Source: Atrina japonica (lineage: Eukaryota > Mollusca > Bivalvia > Pterioida > Pinnidae). From it: 64,000 bases of DNA. Shown one piece after another: positions 1 through 9,802 of the stretch. Both the position numbers and the translations under genes were made by a program. How positions within the stretch are numbered: the first letter of the stretch is position 1; the number at the start of each line of letters is the position of its first letter. The DNA is taken from positions 164,501 to 228,500 of the forward strand of contig BROG01000528.1 of assembly GCA_030159075.1 (NCBI GenBank). The letters run 5' to 3'. A model generated the notes under the pieces. That model was not told where the DNA came from. It saw nothing but the letters and a program-made list of their open reading frames with translations, and did no database searches.

Positions 1-735
1 TGAAATCAGATAAAGGTCTTACAGTGCAAACCAAGGCTATATCATCGGCCATCGGCAGTCAGAGTGAGATTACGTTCTTACTGTGCAAGGCAAGGCTATA
101 TCATCGGCCATCGGCAGTCAGAGTAAGATTACGTTCTTACTGTGCAAGGCAAGGCTATATCATCGGCAGTCAGAGTGAGATCAAGTTCTTACTGTGCAAG
201 GCAAGGCTATATCATCGGGACTTGGCAGTCGAAGTCATATCACAATCTTACAGTGCAAGGCAAAGCTATCATCGACCCTCGGCAGTCAAAGTCATATCAC
301 AATCTTACAGTGCAAGGCAAAGCTATCATCGACCCTCGGCAGTCAAAGTCATATCACAATCTTACAGTGCAAGGCAAAGCTATCATCGACCCTCGGCAGT
401 CAAAGTCATATCACAATCTTACAGTGCAAGGCAAAGCTATCATCGACCCTCGGCAGTCAAAGTCATATCACAATCTTACAGTGCAAGGCAAAGCTATCAC
501 CGACCCTCGGCAGTCAAAGTCATATCACAATCTTACAGTGCAAGGCAAAGCTATCATCGACCCTCGGCAGTCAAAGTCATATCACAATCTTACAGTGCAA
601 GGCAAAGCTATCATCGACCCTCGGCAGTCAAAGTCATATCACAATCTTACTGTGCAAGGCAAGGCTATCATCGACCCTCGGCAGTCAAAGTTATCAAGTT
701 CTTACTGTACAAGGCAAGGATATATCACCCGTAGA
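1..735. repeat. 57-bp minisatellite (about 12 units)
   Basis: From about 236 onward the unit is exactly 57 bp (start of 'caatctta' at 243 and again at 300) and contains the core 'cagtgcaaggcaaagctatc'. From 1 to 235 the units are older variants spaced 52-59 bp. Because 57 is divisible by 3 and the unit lacks stops, three forward frames stay open through the array; these frames are not evidence of a protein. The array reaches the left edge, so its true length is unknown. Confidence 0.95.
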
Positions 736-757
736 AATCTCGTAGGTAAGTTGTAAG

Positions 758-1100
758 GCATTGGTAGAGCTCTCATGGGTACGTGGAAAAATTATTTTGT
801 CTTTGTAATACTAGAACATCACATTGGCAGAACTCTCGAAGGTAAGTGGCAAAAATAATTTTGACGGTATAATACTAGGCTATGTCATTGGTAGAACTCT
901 CGTGGGTAAGTGTTAAAATAATTTTAACAGAATAACACATGTACATGGCATTGGTAGAGCCTTCGTGGGTAATTAGTAAAATGACTTTGACAGAATAAGA
1001 CTAGGGCATGGCATTGGTAGAACTCTCGAGGGTAAGTGGTAAAATATATTTGACAGTATAACACTCTGACATGACATTGGTAGAACTCTCGCTGTATCCT
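758..1100. repeat. Degenerate ~63-bp tandem repeat (about 5 units)
   Basis: Five diverged copies begin with 'ggcattggtagaactctcg', followed by 'gggtaagtgg' and an AT-rich stretch. It directly follows the 57-bp array but has an unrelated unit. Units differ by several substitutions and small indels, so this array is older than its neighbour. Confidence 0.85.
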
Positions 1101-1107
1101 AAGCTAA

Positions 1108-1185
1108 TGTTGTGAGAAACTTTATTTGCTGAAGACCGATGGTCTCTTCCCGGGTACATTGTTATCATGTTCTCTCCTTCAACAC
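1108..1185 (+). mobile_element. SINE-beta fragment
   Basis: 'gtgagaaactttatttgctg' followed by a match to 'gatggtctcttcccgggtac' is the reverse complement of the body of the repeats at 2870-3120 and 17462-17712, so this is a piece of the same SINE-like family in the opposite orientation. It is truncated on both sides and abuts a Penelope-like fragment. Confidence 0.55.
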
Positions 1186-1214
1186 TTACAAAGGACCACC
1201 ATTATATGACTGAT

Positions 1215-1540
1215 TGTTGGATGTGGCGTAAACAGCATCCAAATAAATATAATAGTCTTGTTTGCGATGTGGATGTGGATGTTACCTGTTCGATGGCAGT
1301 TGTTGAGACGTCTGTACCAATTATGACGAGGATTCGTTCCTCACGTATTTCATCTTAATTTAACTGTTGACTCACGGCGGGTGTGGTGTGACCGGTCGAC
1401 AGGGGATGCTTACTCTTCCATTGCACCTGATCCCACCTCTTGATTTAAAGAGGTCCGTGTTTGTCCAGATTTGTATCTATACCCTGGACATCCTAATGAT
1501 TTATACTTTGGTATCTGAGATTTTTTATATACATTGTAGT
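1215..1540 (+). mobile_element. Penelope-like element family A, 3' end (5'-truncated)
   Basis: It shares the recurring 3' module found about fifteen times in this window: end of the RT frame ('aatagtcttgtttgcga'), then 'ttgttgagacgtctgtacca', 'ctcacggcgggtgtg', a match to 'gcacctgatcccacctcttg', 'gaggtccgtgtttgtcca' and 'ttatactttggtatctgaga'. Only the last codons of the RT frame remain. Assignment to Penelope-like elements rests on the longer copy at 9790-10975. Confidence 0.7.
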
Positions 1541-1664
1541 TATAGATAGTAAATTCATTTTGAAACTACGTTCATTTATGAAATAATAGACGATATTCGA
1601 TTCTATCTGTGGTCGCTGAAAGGTAAGCTGATAATGTGAGAAAAAATTTCAGTTCCCTAACGAA

Positions 1665-2100
1665 AATATTATAAACATAATACCAAAATTATAATGCTCA
1701 AAACGATCGTTTCTGTCAATTACACTTCATCAGTTGATCTCCATTTATGAAAGATGCATATTTTCTAAAGAAAAATATAAAAAATCTCGGATACCAAAGT
1801 ATAAATCTTTAGGATGTCCAGGATATAAATACAAATCTGGTAAAAATGGACAAACACGGACCTCTGGAAATCAAGAGGTGGGATCAGGTGCCATGGAGGA
1901 GTAAGTATCCCCTGTCGACCAGTCCCACCTGATACCACTGTGGTATCAAACTTGTCTAATAATAAATCTAAATGCAGTGTTTTATCCGTTTTAGAGTAAC
2001 CACCGTACAAAGACGACTATCATACCTTTTGAAAAATTTAGAATTTAAAATGTGTTATCAGTGTGAAATATCATTTCAGTATAAGATTATCAGGTATACT
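1665..2100. repeat. Diverged duplicate of 13217-13500, interrupted by an insertion
   Basis: 1665-1755 ('attataaacataataccaaa', then 'atcgtttctgtcaatta') and 1960-2098 match 13217-13310 and 13355-13488 in the same order and orientation. The copy here carries an extra 170 bp (1773-1944), a Penelope-like 3' fragment absent from the other copy. The repeat itself has no recognisable coding content. Confidence 0.7.
1773..1944 (-). mobile_element. Penelope-like family A, 3' end, inverted
   Basis: Reverse complement of the family A terminal module: 'ctcggataccaaagtataaa', 'ggacaaacacggacctctgg', 'gaggtgggatcaggtgccat', 'cccctgtcgacc'. It has no RT codons. The duplicate at about 13330 lacks it, giving a paralogous empty site. 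Confidence 0.75.
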
Positions 2101-2479
2101 TTAGTAAAACATTATCATAATTAAAATCGAGTTTAGAAAAAAACTTGTATCGACTATAGTAGATATTGTTTACTGCTATAACTATAGTAAAATATATTAT
2201 CTATTGTGAACAAAGGTTATAGTTAGACATTGTATTTTGGACGGGTTTACTTGCGGAAGGTCAGAGGTATACTTCCTGAAATATTGTACTCAAATGTAAT
2301 CTTCACAAACATTGTGTTAGTTAATGCTGAATGTGTTGGTCATAGTAAAAGATAGCAATTTAGAAATATACATTCCAAAAAATTGACATTTTATTTTCAT
2401 AAGATCTTCATTTGTACCGCAACGTTCGATCAGTTATGAGAATTACTGATATGAGGTTTGTATATAATATATAAACCAC

Positions 2480-2815
2480 ATATACCAAAGTACTCGCATT
2501 TATCGAAAGAACGTTCAGCAGGCAATATATACAAATCAGGTGAAAATTGGACGAACACGGACCTCTGAAAAGCCAGTGTTAAGATCATTTGCAATGGAGG
2601 AGTAAGCTTCCCCTGTCGTCCGCTACTCCCGCCATTATAACGACCATAACATTTGCGAACAGTTTACATTAAACGCGATTCCTGGCGTCCTCTTGATATA
2701 ATATTTTCAATACGTTGTTTGAATATGAATTTGAAATGTTCATATGTTGAACACGCTCTGGCATATCGGATAAACACCAGATGCAGGCGAGAAAGGGGTA
2801 TTACTACTTAACCTT
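2480..2815 (-). mobile_element. Penelope-like family A, 3' end plus RT C-terminal remnant
   Basis: On the minus strand it runs from a degraded RT C-terminal region (2650-2810; compare 'catatgttgaacacgc' with the plus copies) into the 3' module (2525-2640). It is strongly diverged and frameshifted and cannot encode a functional product. Confidence 0.6.
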
Positions 2816-2869
2816 GGAAAGTTGACAATAGGATAACTTCTCTAGTGATTTATAACAGCAGTCACGTTC

Positions 2870-3120
2870 AAATGTATTGGACTGTTTATTGAATGCTGTT
2901 TTACGCAACACTGCACTGTTGTTCATTAATATGGTACGACCAATTTTAATGGCGGGGGTGAGAACCCTATTGCAGAGTACCCGGGAAGAGACCATCGGCC
3001 TCCCGCAAGTTAATTATTAAAATTTCTCACAAAATGAACTTAGGGTCCAAGGAGTCTCGAACCTGCACTTACAGGAAGTGAGAGACCTCATGCTTCAAAG
3101 TGGAGTAAACTGGGTAACAA
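2870..3120 (-). mobile_element. SINE-beta copy
   Basis: It shares with 17462-17712 the ordered blocks 'gaatg.tgttttacgc.aca', 'acccgggaagagacca', 'tttctcac.aaa' and a terminal segment resembling the reverse complement of a tRNA B box ('ggagtctcgaacctgc') and A box. Read on minus it begins with the tRNA-like head. No target-site duplication was identified. Confidence 0.6.
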
Positions 3121-3824
3121 CAAAATGGCGATGTAGAGAATGGAACGTTTTTGGAGACACAAAGTAATAGAATCTACCAATACATTGAAGGTATGACAAA
3201 GGAATCTCAACCCAAGGGTAAGATTCTTGAATGACAACCCCAAGGCTTCTCCAATTTCTGATATATATGTCTGTGTATATTTACGAATGTTCTACATGTC
3301 TGTATAGATCTATGCATATCTTGAGTCATGTCTGACATAAATATCTACTGTATTCTGGAAGCCATAGAAGTTATACATCATAAATTGTATTTTGACGCTA
3401 TAAAGAGTGTAGCCTGTCATCCACCCCCTGTGGATAAACAGGATGATCATTTTGCACTAGTTATACAGATAACGCGGTGAATATGAGAGAATATTGGCTC
3501 ATTTATATAACCACTCCGTATGGCATCCTACATATGTAAAAAACTGTACGTCTAAAGGTAAAACCACTGTCAAATGTTTACTCATTCATGATCTACTATA
3601 AGTCCACCAAGACAATGCGGTACATTCGGGTTCTGTCAAACACAAAATGTACTTCTTCCCGAAAATATGACTATAAAGGTAAAAAGTTTTGCCTCGTACT
3701 TACACCGACAAGTAGCTTGTCACACTTTTATGATCTAATATAGACTCGGTGTGTTTGTAAACATGCAAATTTGTCTTGGTAGATCTATACCTGCACATTG
3801 ATTACTCTTTTTGTTCACACAGAA
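3121..3824. other. GPCR upstream region
   Basis: I see no coding or repeat structure here. It should contain the promoter and any 5' UTR of the GPCR at 3825, but no confident TATA box or initiator could be picked. Confidence 0.3.
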
Positions 3825-4865
3825 ATGGACACATCGTTTAACAGCACAAGGTTTCTACTCCAAAACGAGGCACACATACATGATCATCTCCAAAACGAGT
3901 CACTAATACGTCATCCTCTCCAAAACGAATCATCCATAGGTGATGATACATCTACCGGACCAAACAACGTTGTAATCTTCGCGAGCATAATGATTTTTCT
4001 GGTCTCTCTTTTTACCGTAGTAACAAATGGTTCGATTCTATTGCTTCTTTTCAGGTGTAAACAAATTAGATATAGGACATACGTAGTCCTAGTACTGTCC
4101 ACGTGTTTCACTGATCTGCTGGTCGGACTGGCCGGTGTTATACTGGGGGCAATGCATTACATAAGTTCCTTGACTGATTTAGCGGTACCGTGTTTCGTAC
4201 AGTTGTATATATTCGTAAATGACATTGCGGTGTCACTCTCGCAGATATTTTTGATTTGTTTGAACAGATACCTAGCAGCATTGAATAGCCGATACAATGA
4301 TGTACTTTTTGACGGGAAACGTAAATACGTCACAATTATCTGTTTTTGGATTGTCTTTTATACCCAGGCGTTGTGGGGAATCAAGTATATTCCAGATACA
4401 ATTGTTATTTGTAGTATTATTACAATTGTTGGGAAAAACTATAGTACGTATCTGTTGCCAGTGTCGTGTTCGTACATTATATTGTACATTTTGATAATTG
4501 CGTTTTACATAGCCACCACACACAAAGTCAGAAAACGATTGATCTCCGTTGACGTCATAGGAGACAACACAGCACCGTCTACGGTTGTCCAAAATGGCAT
4601 TACAGTCAGTATGGTAAGAAGACGATCACAGGCTATGCAAATGTTGTGGACCGTTGGAATTCTTCTTTTTCTTCTGGTTGTATTAACCTGCCCTTTTATA
4701 TCTATGACATTTCTCCTGGCCATCTCAGTGAATGTAGGACGGATTTGGCGCTTCATATTTGGCATTTCTGCTTTTTTGAACTCTGCCATTAATCCTCTAG
4801 TGTATTCTTGGAGGATTCACGAGTTACGCCATGAGATAAAGAACATGTGTACATGTAAAATATAA
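3825..4865 (+). CDS. Class A (rhodopsin-like) G protein-coupled receptor, intronless
   Basis: 346 residues with seven hydrophobic segments (about 48-76, 84-110, 122-146, 167-188, 208-232, 272-300, 306-328). Class A marks visible: N68 in TM1, LSTCFTDLLVG with D97 in TM2, C123 at the start of TM3 that can pair with C196 in loop 2, NRY (147-149) in place of DRY after TM3, LTCP in TM6, and NPLVY (323-327) in TM7, then a short basic tail ending in MCTCKI with possible palmitoylation cysteines. The start is the ATG at 3825 (G at -3, G at +4); the open frame reaches further upstream only through a non-ATG codon. The N-terminus has sequons at N6, N24 and N34 and three 10-residue repeats. The ligand cannot be read from sequence; amine/adenosine-type receptors are the nearest in motif style. 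The complete frame and single exon suggest a working gene of a lineage-expanded receptor family. Confidence 0.88.
   Translation: MDTSFNSTRFLLQNEAHIHDHLQNESLIRHPLQNESSIGDDTSTGPNNVVIFASIMIFLVSLFTVVTNGSILLLLFRCKQIRYRTYVVLVLSTCFTDLLVGLAGVILGAMHYISSLTDLAVPCFVQLYIFVNDIAVSLSQIFLICLNRYLAALNSRYNDVLFDGKRKYVTIICFWIVFYTQALWGIKYIPDTIVICSIITIVGKNYSTYLLPVSCSYIILYILIIAFYIATTHKVRKRLISVDVIGDNTAPSTVVQNGITVSMVRRRSQAMQMLWTVGILLFLLVVLTCPFISMTFLLAISVNVGRIWRFIFGISAFLNSAINPLVYSWRIHELRHEIKNMCTCKI
3858..3947 (+). repeat. Three in-frame 30-bp repeats in the GPCR N-terminus
   Basis: Copies at 3858-3887, 3888-3917 and 3918-3947 each begin 'ctccaaaacga' and encode LQNE(A/S) followed by a variable half. Copies 2 and 3 contain the N-glycosylation sequon NES; copy 1 reads NEA and has lost, or never had, it. 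Confidence 0.9.
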
Positions 4866-4894
4866 ATAGACGGTCAAATCTACAGACACTCATG

Positions 4895-5672
4895 AATTTA
4901 AATATTATACTGGTATAAAAACCTCTCCAACCATGTATACCAACCGTTATACTGGTAATCAAACCTCTACAGAAAATTGTGTTGATCAATAGTTATACTG
5001 GTAATCAAACCTCTACAGACAATCGTGTATATCACTCGTTATACCGGAAATTACCTCTACAGAAAATTGTGTTGATAAATAGTTATACTGGTAATCAAAC
5101 CTCTACAGACACTCGTGTATATCAAAAGTTATACTGGTAATCAAACCTCTACAGACAATCATCTATATCACTCATTATACTGATAATTAAACCTCGAAAG
5201 GCAATCGTGTAGATCAACCGTTATACTGGTAATTAAACCGCTACAGAAAATCATCTATATCAACCGTTATATTGGTAATCAAGTCGCTACAGACAACCGT
5301 GTATTTCAACCGTTATACTGGTAATCAAACCTCTACGGACAATCATGTATATCACTAGTTATACTGGTAATCAAACCTCTATAGACAATCATGTATATCA
5401 CTCGTTATACTGGTAATCAAACTCTTCAGACAATCATGTATATCACTCGTTATACTGGTAATCAAACCTCTACAGACAACCATGTATATGACCCGTAGCA
5501 TTGGTAATCAAACCTCTACAGACAATCGAGTATATCAACAGTTATAATGGTAATCAAACCACTAGAAACAATTATGTATATCAACCGTTATAGTGGTAAT
5601 CAAACCTGTAATGATAATCATTTATATTAACCGTTATACTGGTAATCAAACCTCTACAGACAATCGTGTTGA
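4895..5672. repeat. 46-bp minisatellite just 3' of the GPCR
   Basis: About 17 units built on 'gttatactggtaatcaaacc' followed by 'tctacagacaatc.tgtata'. Successive starts at 5358 and 5404 give a 46-bp period. It begins about 30 bp after the GPCR stop codon and may therefore be transcribed as 3' UTR. Units in the centre are most alike. Confidence 0.93.
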
Positions 5673-5689
5673 TCAACAGTTATTTGTAC

Positions 5690-7210
5690 CAAGTTTTGGT
5701 CCTTTTATGCCCCTTTTGAGGCGCCTATGGATCCCAGCTCCTTTTTATTCGCGAACTTTATGCGGCCTTACATGGGAATACTTCCTGCCACGTTAAAATT
5801 GGCTCACTGGTTCTTGAGAAAAGTAGAAAATGCCTAAAAACTACCACGAGACACAAAAGGATCGCAATAGGTCACACTGAGCCTTTGGCGGGCGAGTTCA
5901 AAACCTGGAGTGCAATAAACTGTGAACCGAAATATAGGAAATGATTGTGTTTATATGGTGATGACTTCTCCAATACTGGACCCATTTTCATTCGGATAAC
6001 AGATCTGGATAGATTAATTTAATATCTTATAAACGTTTAGAATAAATATATATTTTCTGAGAAAACCTGACACAAATAGACCCATTTAAAACTGATTTTC
6101 TTGCCATTTACTATCAGTTTCACAAAAGTAAATGCCTGTAACAGATTTTTATTCGGTTTTCAAATCGGGGTAGCTAAGTATTTATGCTTTATATAGATAC
6201 CAAATTATTTAAGATTATTTCAATCTTTGTTAAGAAAACATGACAGAAATGAATTATAATCTGGTGAAAAAAAATCATTTTTATCGACTCTGAGAAAATA
6301 CACACATGTTCGGAAAACTTCAAAATGATATACATTTTAATTACAGTAGTGAAAAAAATTTCCGGAGAAAATGGTATATTCAAAAGCATTGATTCGTGAA
6401 TAGCTCATCAAAGCTACCCATGTCCTATATCGGCTTGTGTTACGACGCTAAAACGACAAGTTTTAGTGATATATCACACGCCGATAGTCATTTCTGTTGC
6501 AGTGATAAGTAAAATTACCCGCGTCAATTTAATTAGACATGTTATCAGTTAAATACATTTACAGAGCGATGAAATTAAGATCCGAAATAACTGGTATGTA
6601 ATGAAAAAACATCACTCTAATATCCTGCAATAGCACCTACTTTCTACTTCTACCTAAATATTATTGTAAGATCATTCCTTTTCTGTAATTAATTAGTAAC
6701 AATGTGTGTCATTTTTGCCAATTGAGAAAAGTATGTATAATGAGTTGTATCACCTATAAATTGGTGAATAAAGAATTGACCAGTTCAAAAATAATAACTT
6801 AAATTTATAACATGTATATAATTGATCAGTTAATATTGTTTGTTTTGTTAATTTCAGTGGAATACATATGTTCAATTCAATAAATAAAAATAATAATAAG
6901 TTCACTTAATATTCATAATTTAGCATATAATTTCTCATCCTCCCTATATTTATATCTTAACATGTTATTCCTTTGATTTGATCAACATATCATGCACGGA
7001 GTTTTTATTATTGAAGTTAACAAATGTATTTTTCGGGCTTTGTAGAAATACTCCTTTATATCAATTTTATATCTTTCATTTTCATATTACTCCATAAACT
7101 ACTAATACTGGTGACACCACCAGTTTTCCATTGAATCACAAACATCTGCACATTCAAAATATTTCCAAGTTTTGCAAAGTCTACGTCCTATAGTCGCACC
7201 CTATCATCTA
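5690..7210. other. AT-rich gene-free stretch
   Basis: No coding region, RNA gene or tandem array could be supported. A short open frame at its start crosses from the minisatellite into unique DNA and has no recognisable product. Confidence 0.5.
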
Positions 7211-7349
7211 GGCCTGGCACCATAAAACTTAGGAATCACTTAAGTCTAAATATTTTACTCAACTTTGTCAAATGCTGAAAGCTGATTGGACGAGCAGGCC
7301 ATGTTAAGAATACATGTATTCTAATTCTCAACTTTTATGGTGCTGGGCC
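7211..7349. mobile_element. 139-bp MITE with terminal inverted repeats
   Basis: The left end 'ggcctggcaccataaaactt' and the reverse complement of the right end ('ggcccagcaccataaaagtt') agree over about 26 bp. The flanks are 'atcatcta' (7203-7210) and 'atgatcta' (7350-7357), an 8-bp target duplication with one mismatch. Eight-bp duplications are typical of hAT elements, though the termini were not matched to a named family. Confidence 0.75.
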
Positions 7350-7589
7350 ATGATCTATCCTGTCTGGCAACCGCGATCTGTAGTGATATCTTTATTTTTG
7401 CATGTTCTAGAAATGATGGTATATGGTCATGTTAAGGTGTATAAACTGTCCCTTTTCTAGACAAAATACCAAATATTTCCTCATATTACTCAATGAAATG
7501 TGTTTATTTTTTAAAGAATTTCCATTGAAACAAAATTCTACAAAGTTAACAATGGCAAAACGTCCATAGTCATACCCTTAATTTTGTCA

Positions 7590-8530
7590 TTGAACATCCA
7601 GACCTTTGACGGGAAGGCTACCTGTGTTGTTGCCGTCAATTCTAGATAGCTGTATTTCTACTGAAGGAGGATTGATAGCATCTCGGTTCAATTTTAGCTG
7701 TATTTCTACTGAAGGAGGATTGATAGCATCTCGGTTCAATTTTACTTACAGGTATATCTACGATGTTCTATCCAAAAATAATTCAGAATTTCAGAATTAC
7801 TTCGGCCAGATGTATCCTGTTGAGCTAGAGGTCAATGAGACGACAGATAACAACACATCTGCAACACATCTGCTTCTTACCTAGATTTACTCCTGTCAAT
7901 TGGAATAGACGGTCAACTTCACACATCCCTCTTTGACAAACGAGACGATTTCAATTTCCATATCACAAATTTCCCGTTTCTAAGTAGTAATATACCATCT
8001 TCTCCTGCCTATGGCGTTTTAATTTCACAACTTATACGTTATACCAGGGCATGCTCTTCTTATGAATGTTTTATTATTAGAGCGAAACGACTATCCAATA
8101 AACTACTTACACATTGTTACGCTGTTGAGTCGTCGTTTAAGAAGTTTTATGGTCGATACGGGGATCTTGTTAAACATTATGAAGTCCCTCCTCTCAGAGA
8201 TATTAAATAGTATTCTGGATCTCGACCACAGACAGTGACTCCGTATCACCAATCATGCTTTTCACCGAACTTAACCACATCACCAAACTGGACCTTTTTA
8301 CCGAATTTGACCCGTTCATCGAACTAGAAAGGTTTCCATGGGACAATTGCGGCGGGTGTGGCATGCCAGCAGAAGACGCTGACTCCTTCCGGACACCTGG
8401 TCTTATCCCGTTTGGGATTCGTAATTGTTCTTCATGTTGAGACCATTTGCACATCTAATTCGTCGTGTTATAATGGACTTGAGTTTTTTTATTATTGATT
8501 GGTACTTCTTCAATTTTACTTATCAAGAAG
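7590..8530 (+). pseudogene. Penelope-like family B reverse transcriptase fragment
   Basis: Translation across frames gives the RT catalytic region and C-terminus in the order seen in the family A copies: FNFTYRYIYDVLS, YPVELEVNETT, LDLLLSIGIDGQL, FDKRDDFNFHI, FLSSNIPSSPAYGV and KKFYGRYGDLV. The catalytic box YIDD is changed to YIYD and the frame is broken near 7880, so this copy is dead. The 3' region differs from family A ('gcatgccagcagaagacgct', 'gggattcgtaattgttcttc') and recurs at 29280-29475. The 5' part is absent. Confidence 0.75.
7650..7745 (+). repeat. 48-bp duplication within the family B RT
   Basis: 'agctgtatttctactgaagg' and the next 28 bp occur twice in tandem without change (7650-7697 and 7698-7745). 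The duplication keeps the reading frame (16 codons) and precedes the YIYD box; it is local to this copy. Confidence 0.85.
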
Positions 8531-9169
8531 AATTTCGGTTTTGAAACTAGTTATCAAATTATCTTTGCACTGAAGGTGTTATTGTCGCCTTGAAAGGGAT
8601 AGGATTTTTCCATATTTGTACTACTATCATAAACAGGGGCTAGATTGTTTAATTGGAACCCGTTTATTTGTGGAAATTGGTATGTTCAGTTTAGTTCAGT
8701 TTGAATTATTTATATAGAAAACATAAACATAATTGCGGACATAATTATTACGTATAAACAGGGTATTTGACAGTAAATACACTCAGTACATTTTTACAAA
8801 ATTTAAATGAAATTTAGCCTAATCTTAATAAAAATTATATAATTTGTGTAACGACGACAATCTTTTTGTAGAAAATACAATATTTAGATACATACTGTTT
8901 TCTTACATCTTTCACAAAATCATATGTCATTATGTGATGGAATTCATCCCTATATCTGCATAACACAATACACATTTTCTATTTTCCCTATCAATGTTTG
9001 CCAACCTCCAGGTTTCTAATTGGAGTCTATGTTTTTTTCTGCTTTGAACGTAGGCTCAGATAATGGTAAGTGTATTGGTTCGTCAAAAACGTGCTGAAGG
9101 TTTAAATAAATTAGATGATGCTGAAGTTAAGTACAGTTCATAAATGAACTGGAGCCTTTTATTCATCAT

Positions 9170-9401
9170 AGCACATTTATTTATTTATTTATTTATAAAT
9201 TTATTTATTTATTTAATTAATTAATTTATTTATTTATTATTATTGGTTTATTTGGTTTTTACATTTTCAATATATATGCATATACACACACATACACACA
9301 CACATACACACACACATATATATATATTTATTATTATTGGTTTATTTGGTTTTTACATTTTCAATATATATGCATATACACATACACACACACATACACA
9401 T

Positions 9402-9453
<52 letters not shown>

Positions 9454-9540
9454 ATTGGTTTATTTGGTTTTTACATTTTCAATACATATACATACATACA
9501 CACATACGTTTACATACATGCACACATACATACTTATGAC
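9170..9540. repeat. Compound microsatellite and ~94-120-bp repeat
   Basis: A (TTTA)n stretch (9175-9240) leads into three copies of 'ttattattggtttatttggt' plus 'ttttacattttcaata', at about 9236, 9330 and 9449. The copies are separated by (CA)n/(TA)n runs of differing length. Overlapping open frames here are low-complexity by-products. Confidence 0.9.
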
Positions 9541-9705
9541 ATAAAAACGGATTAAATTTCAATGTCAGATAGAGATAATATATATTCATATTATATATGT
9601 ATAATTAGCTTTAAAATCAGTATTATTTTGTTAATAATGTCTATGGTTACTGGTACGAAATTTAGCAAAATTTCGTTTCTTACAATTTCAAAGTTTTTAG
9701 TTCAA

Positions 9706-9802
9706 TATTACCTAGTGTAAATAAATTGTATATAACACCTTTAGACGAAGTTCTATATTACCTAGTGTAAACAAATTGTATATAACACCTTTAGACGAAG
9801 TT
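9706..9802. repeat. Two-copy ~50-bp direct repeat
   Basis: 'atattacctagtgtaaa.aa' followed by 'attgtatataacacctttag' occurs twice nearly unchanged, immediately before the Penelope-like copy at 9790. Confidence 0.8.

Noticed and set aside
24..756. Three overlapping forward frames that look like repeat proteins
   Set aside because: All three frames of the same 57-bp unit are open; no start context, splice sites or domain supports coding.
4272..4789. Minus-strand open frames opposite the GPCR
   Set aside because: They are shadows of the well-supported plus-strand receptor frame.
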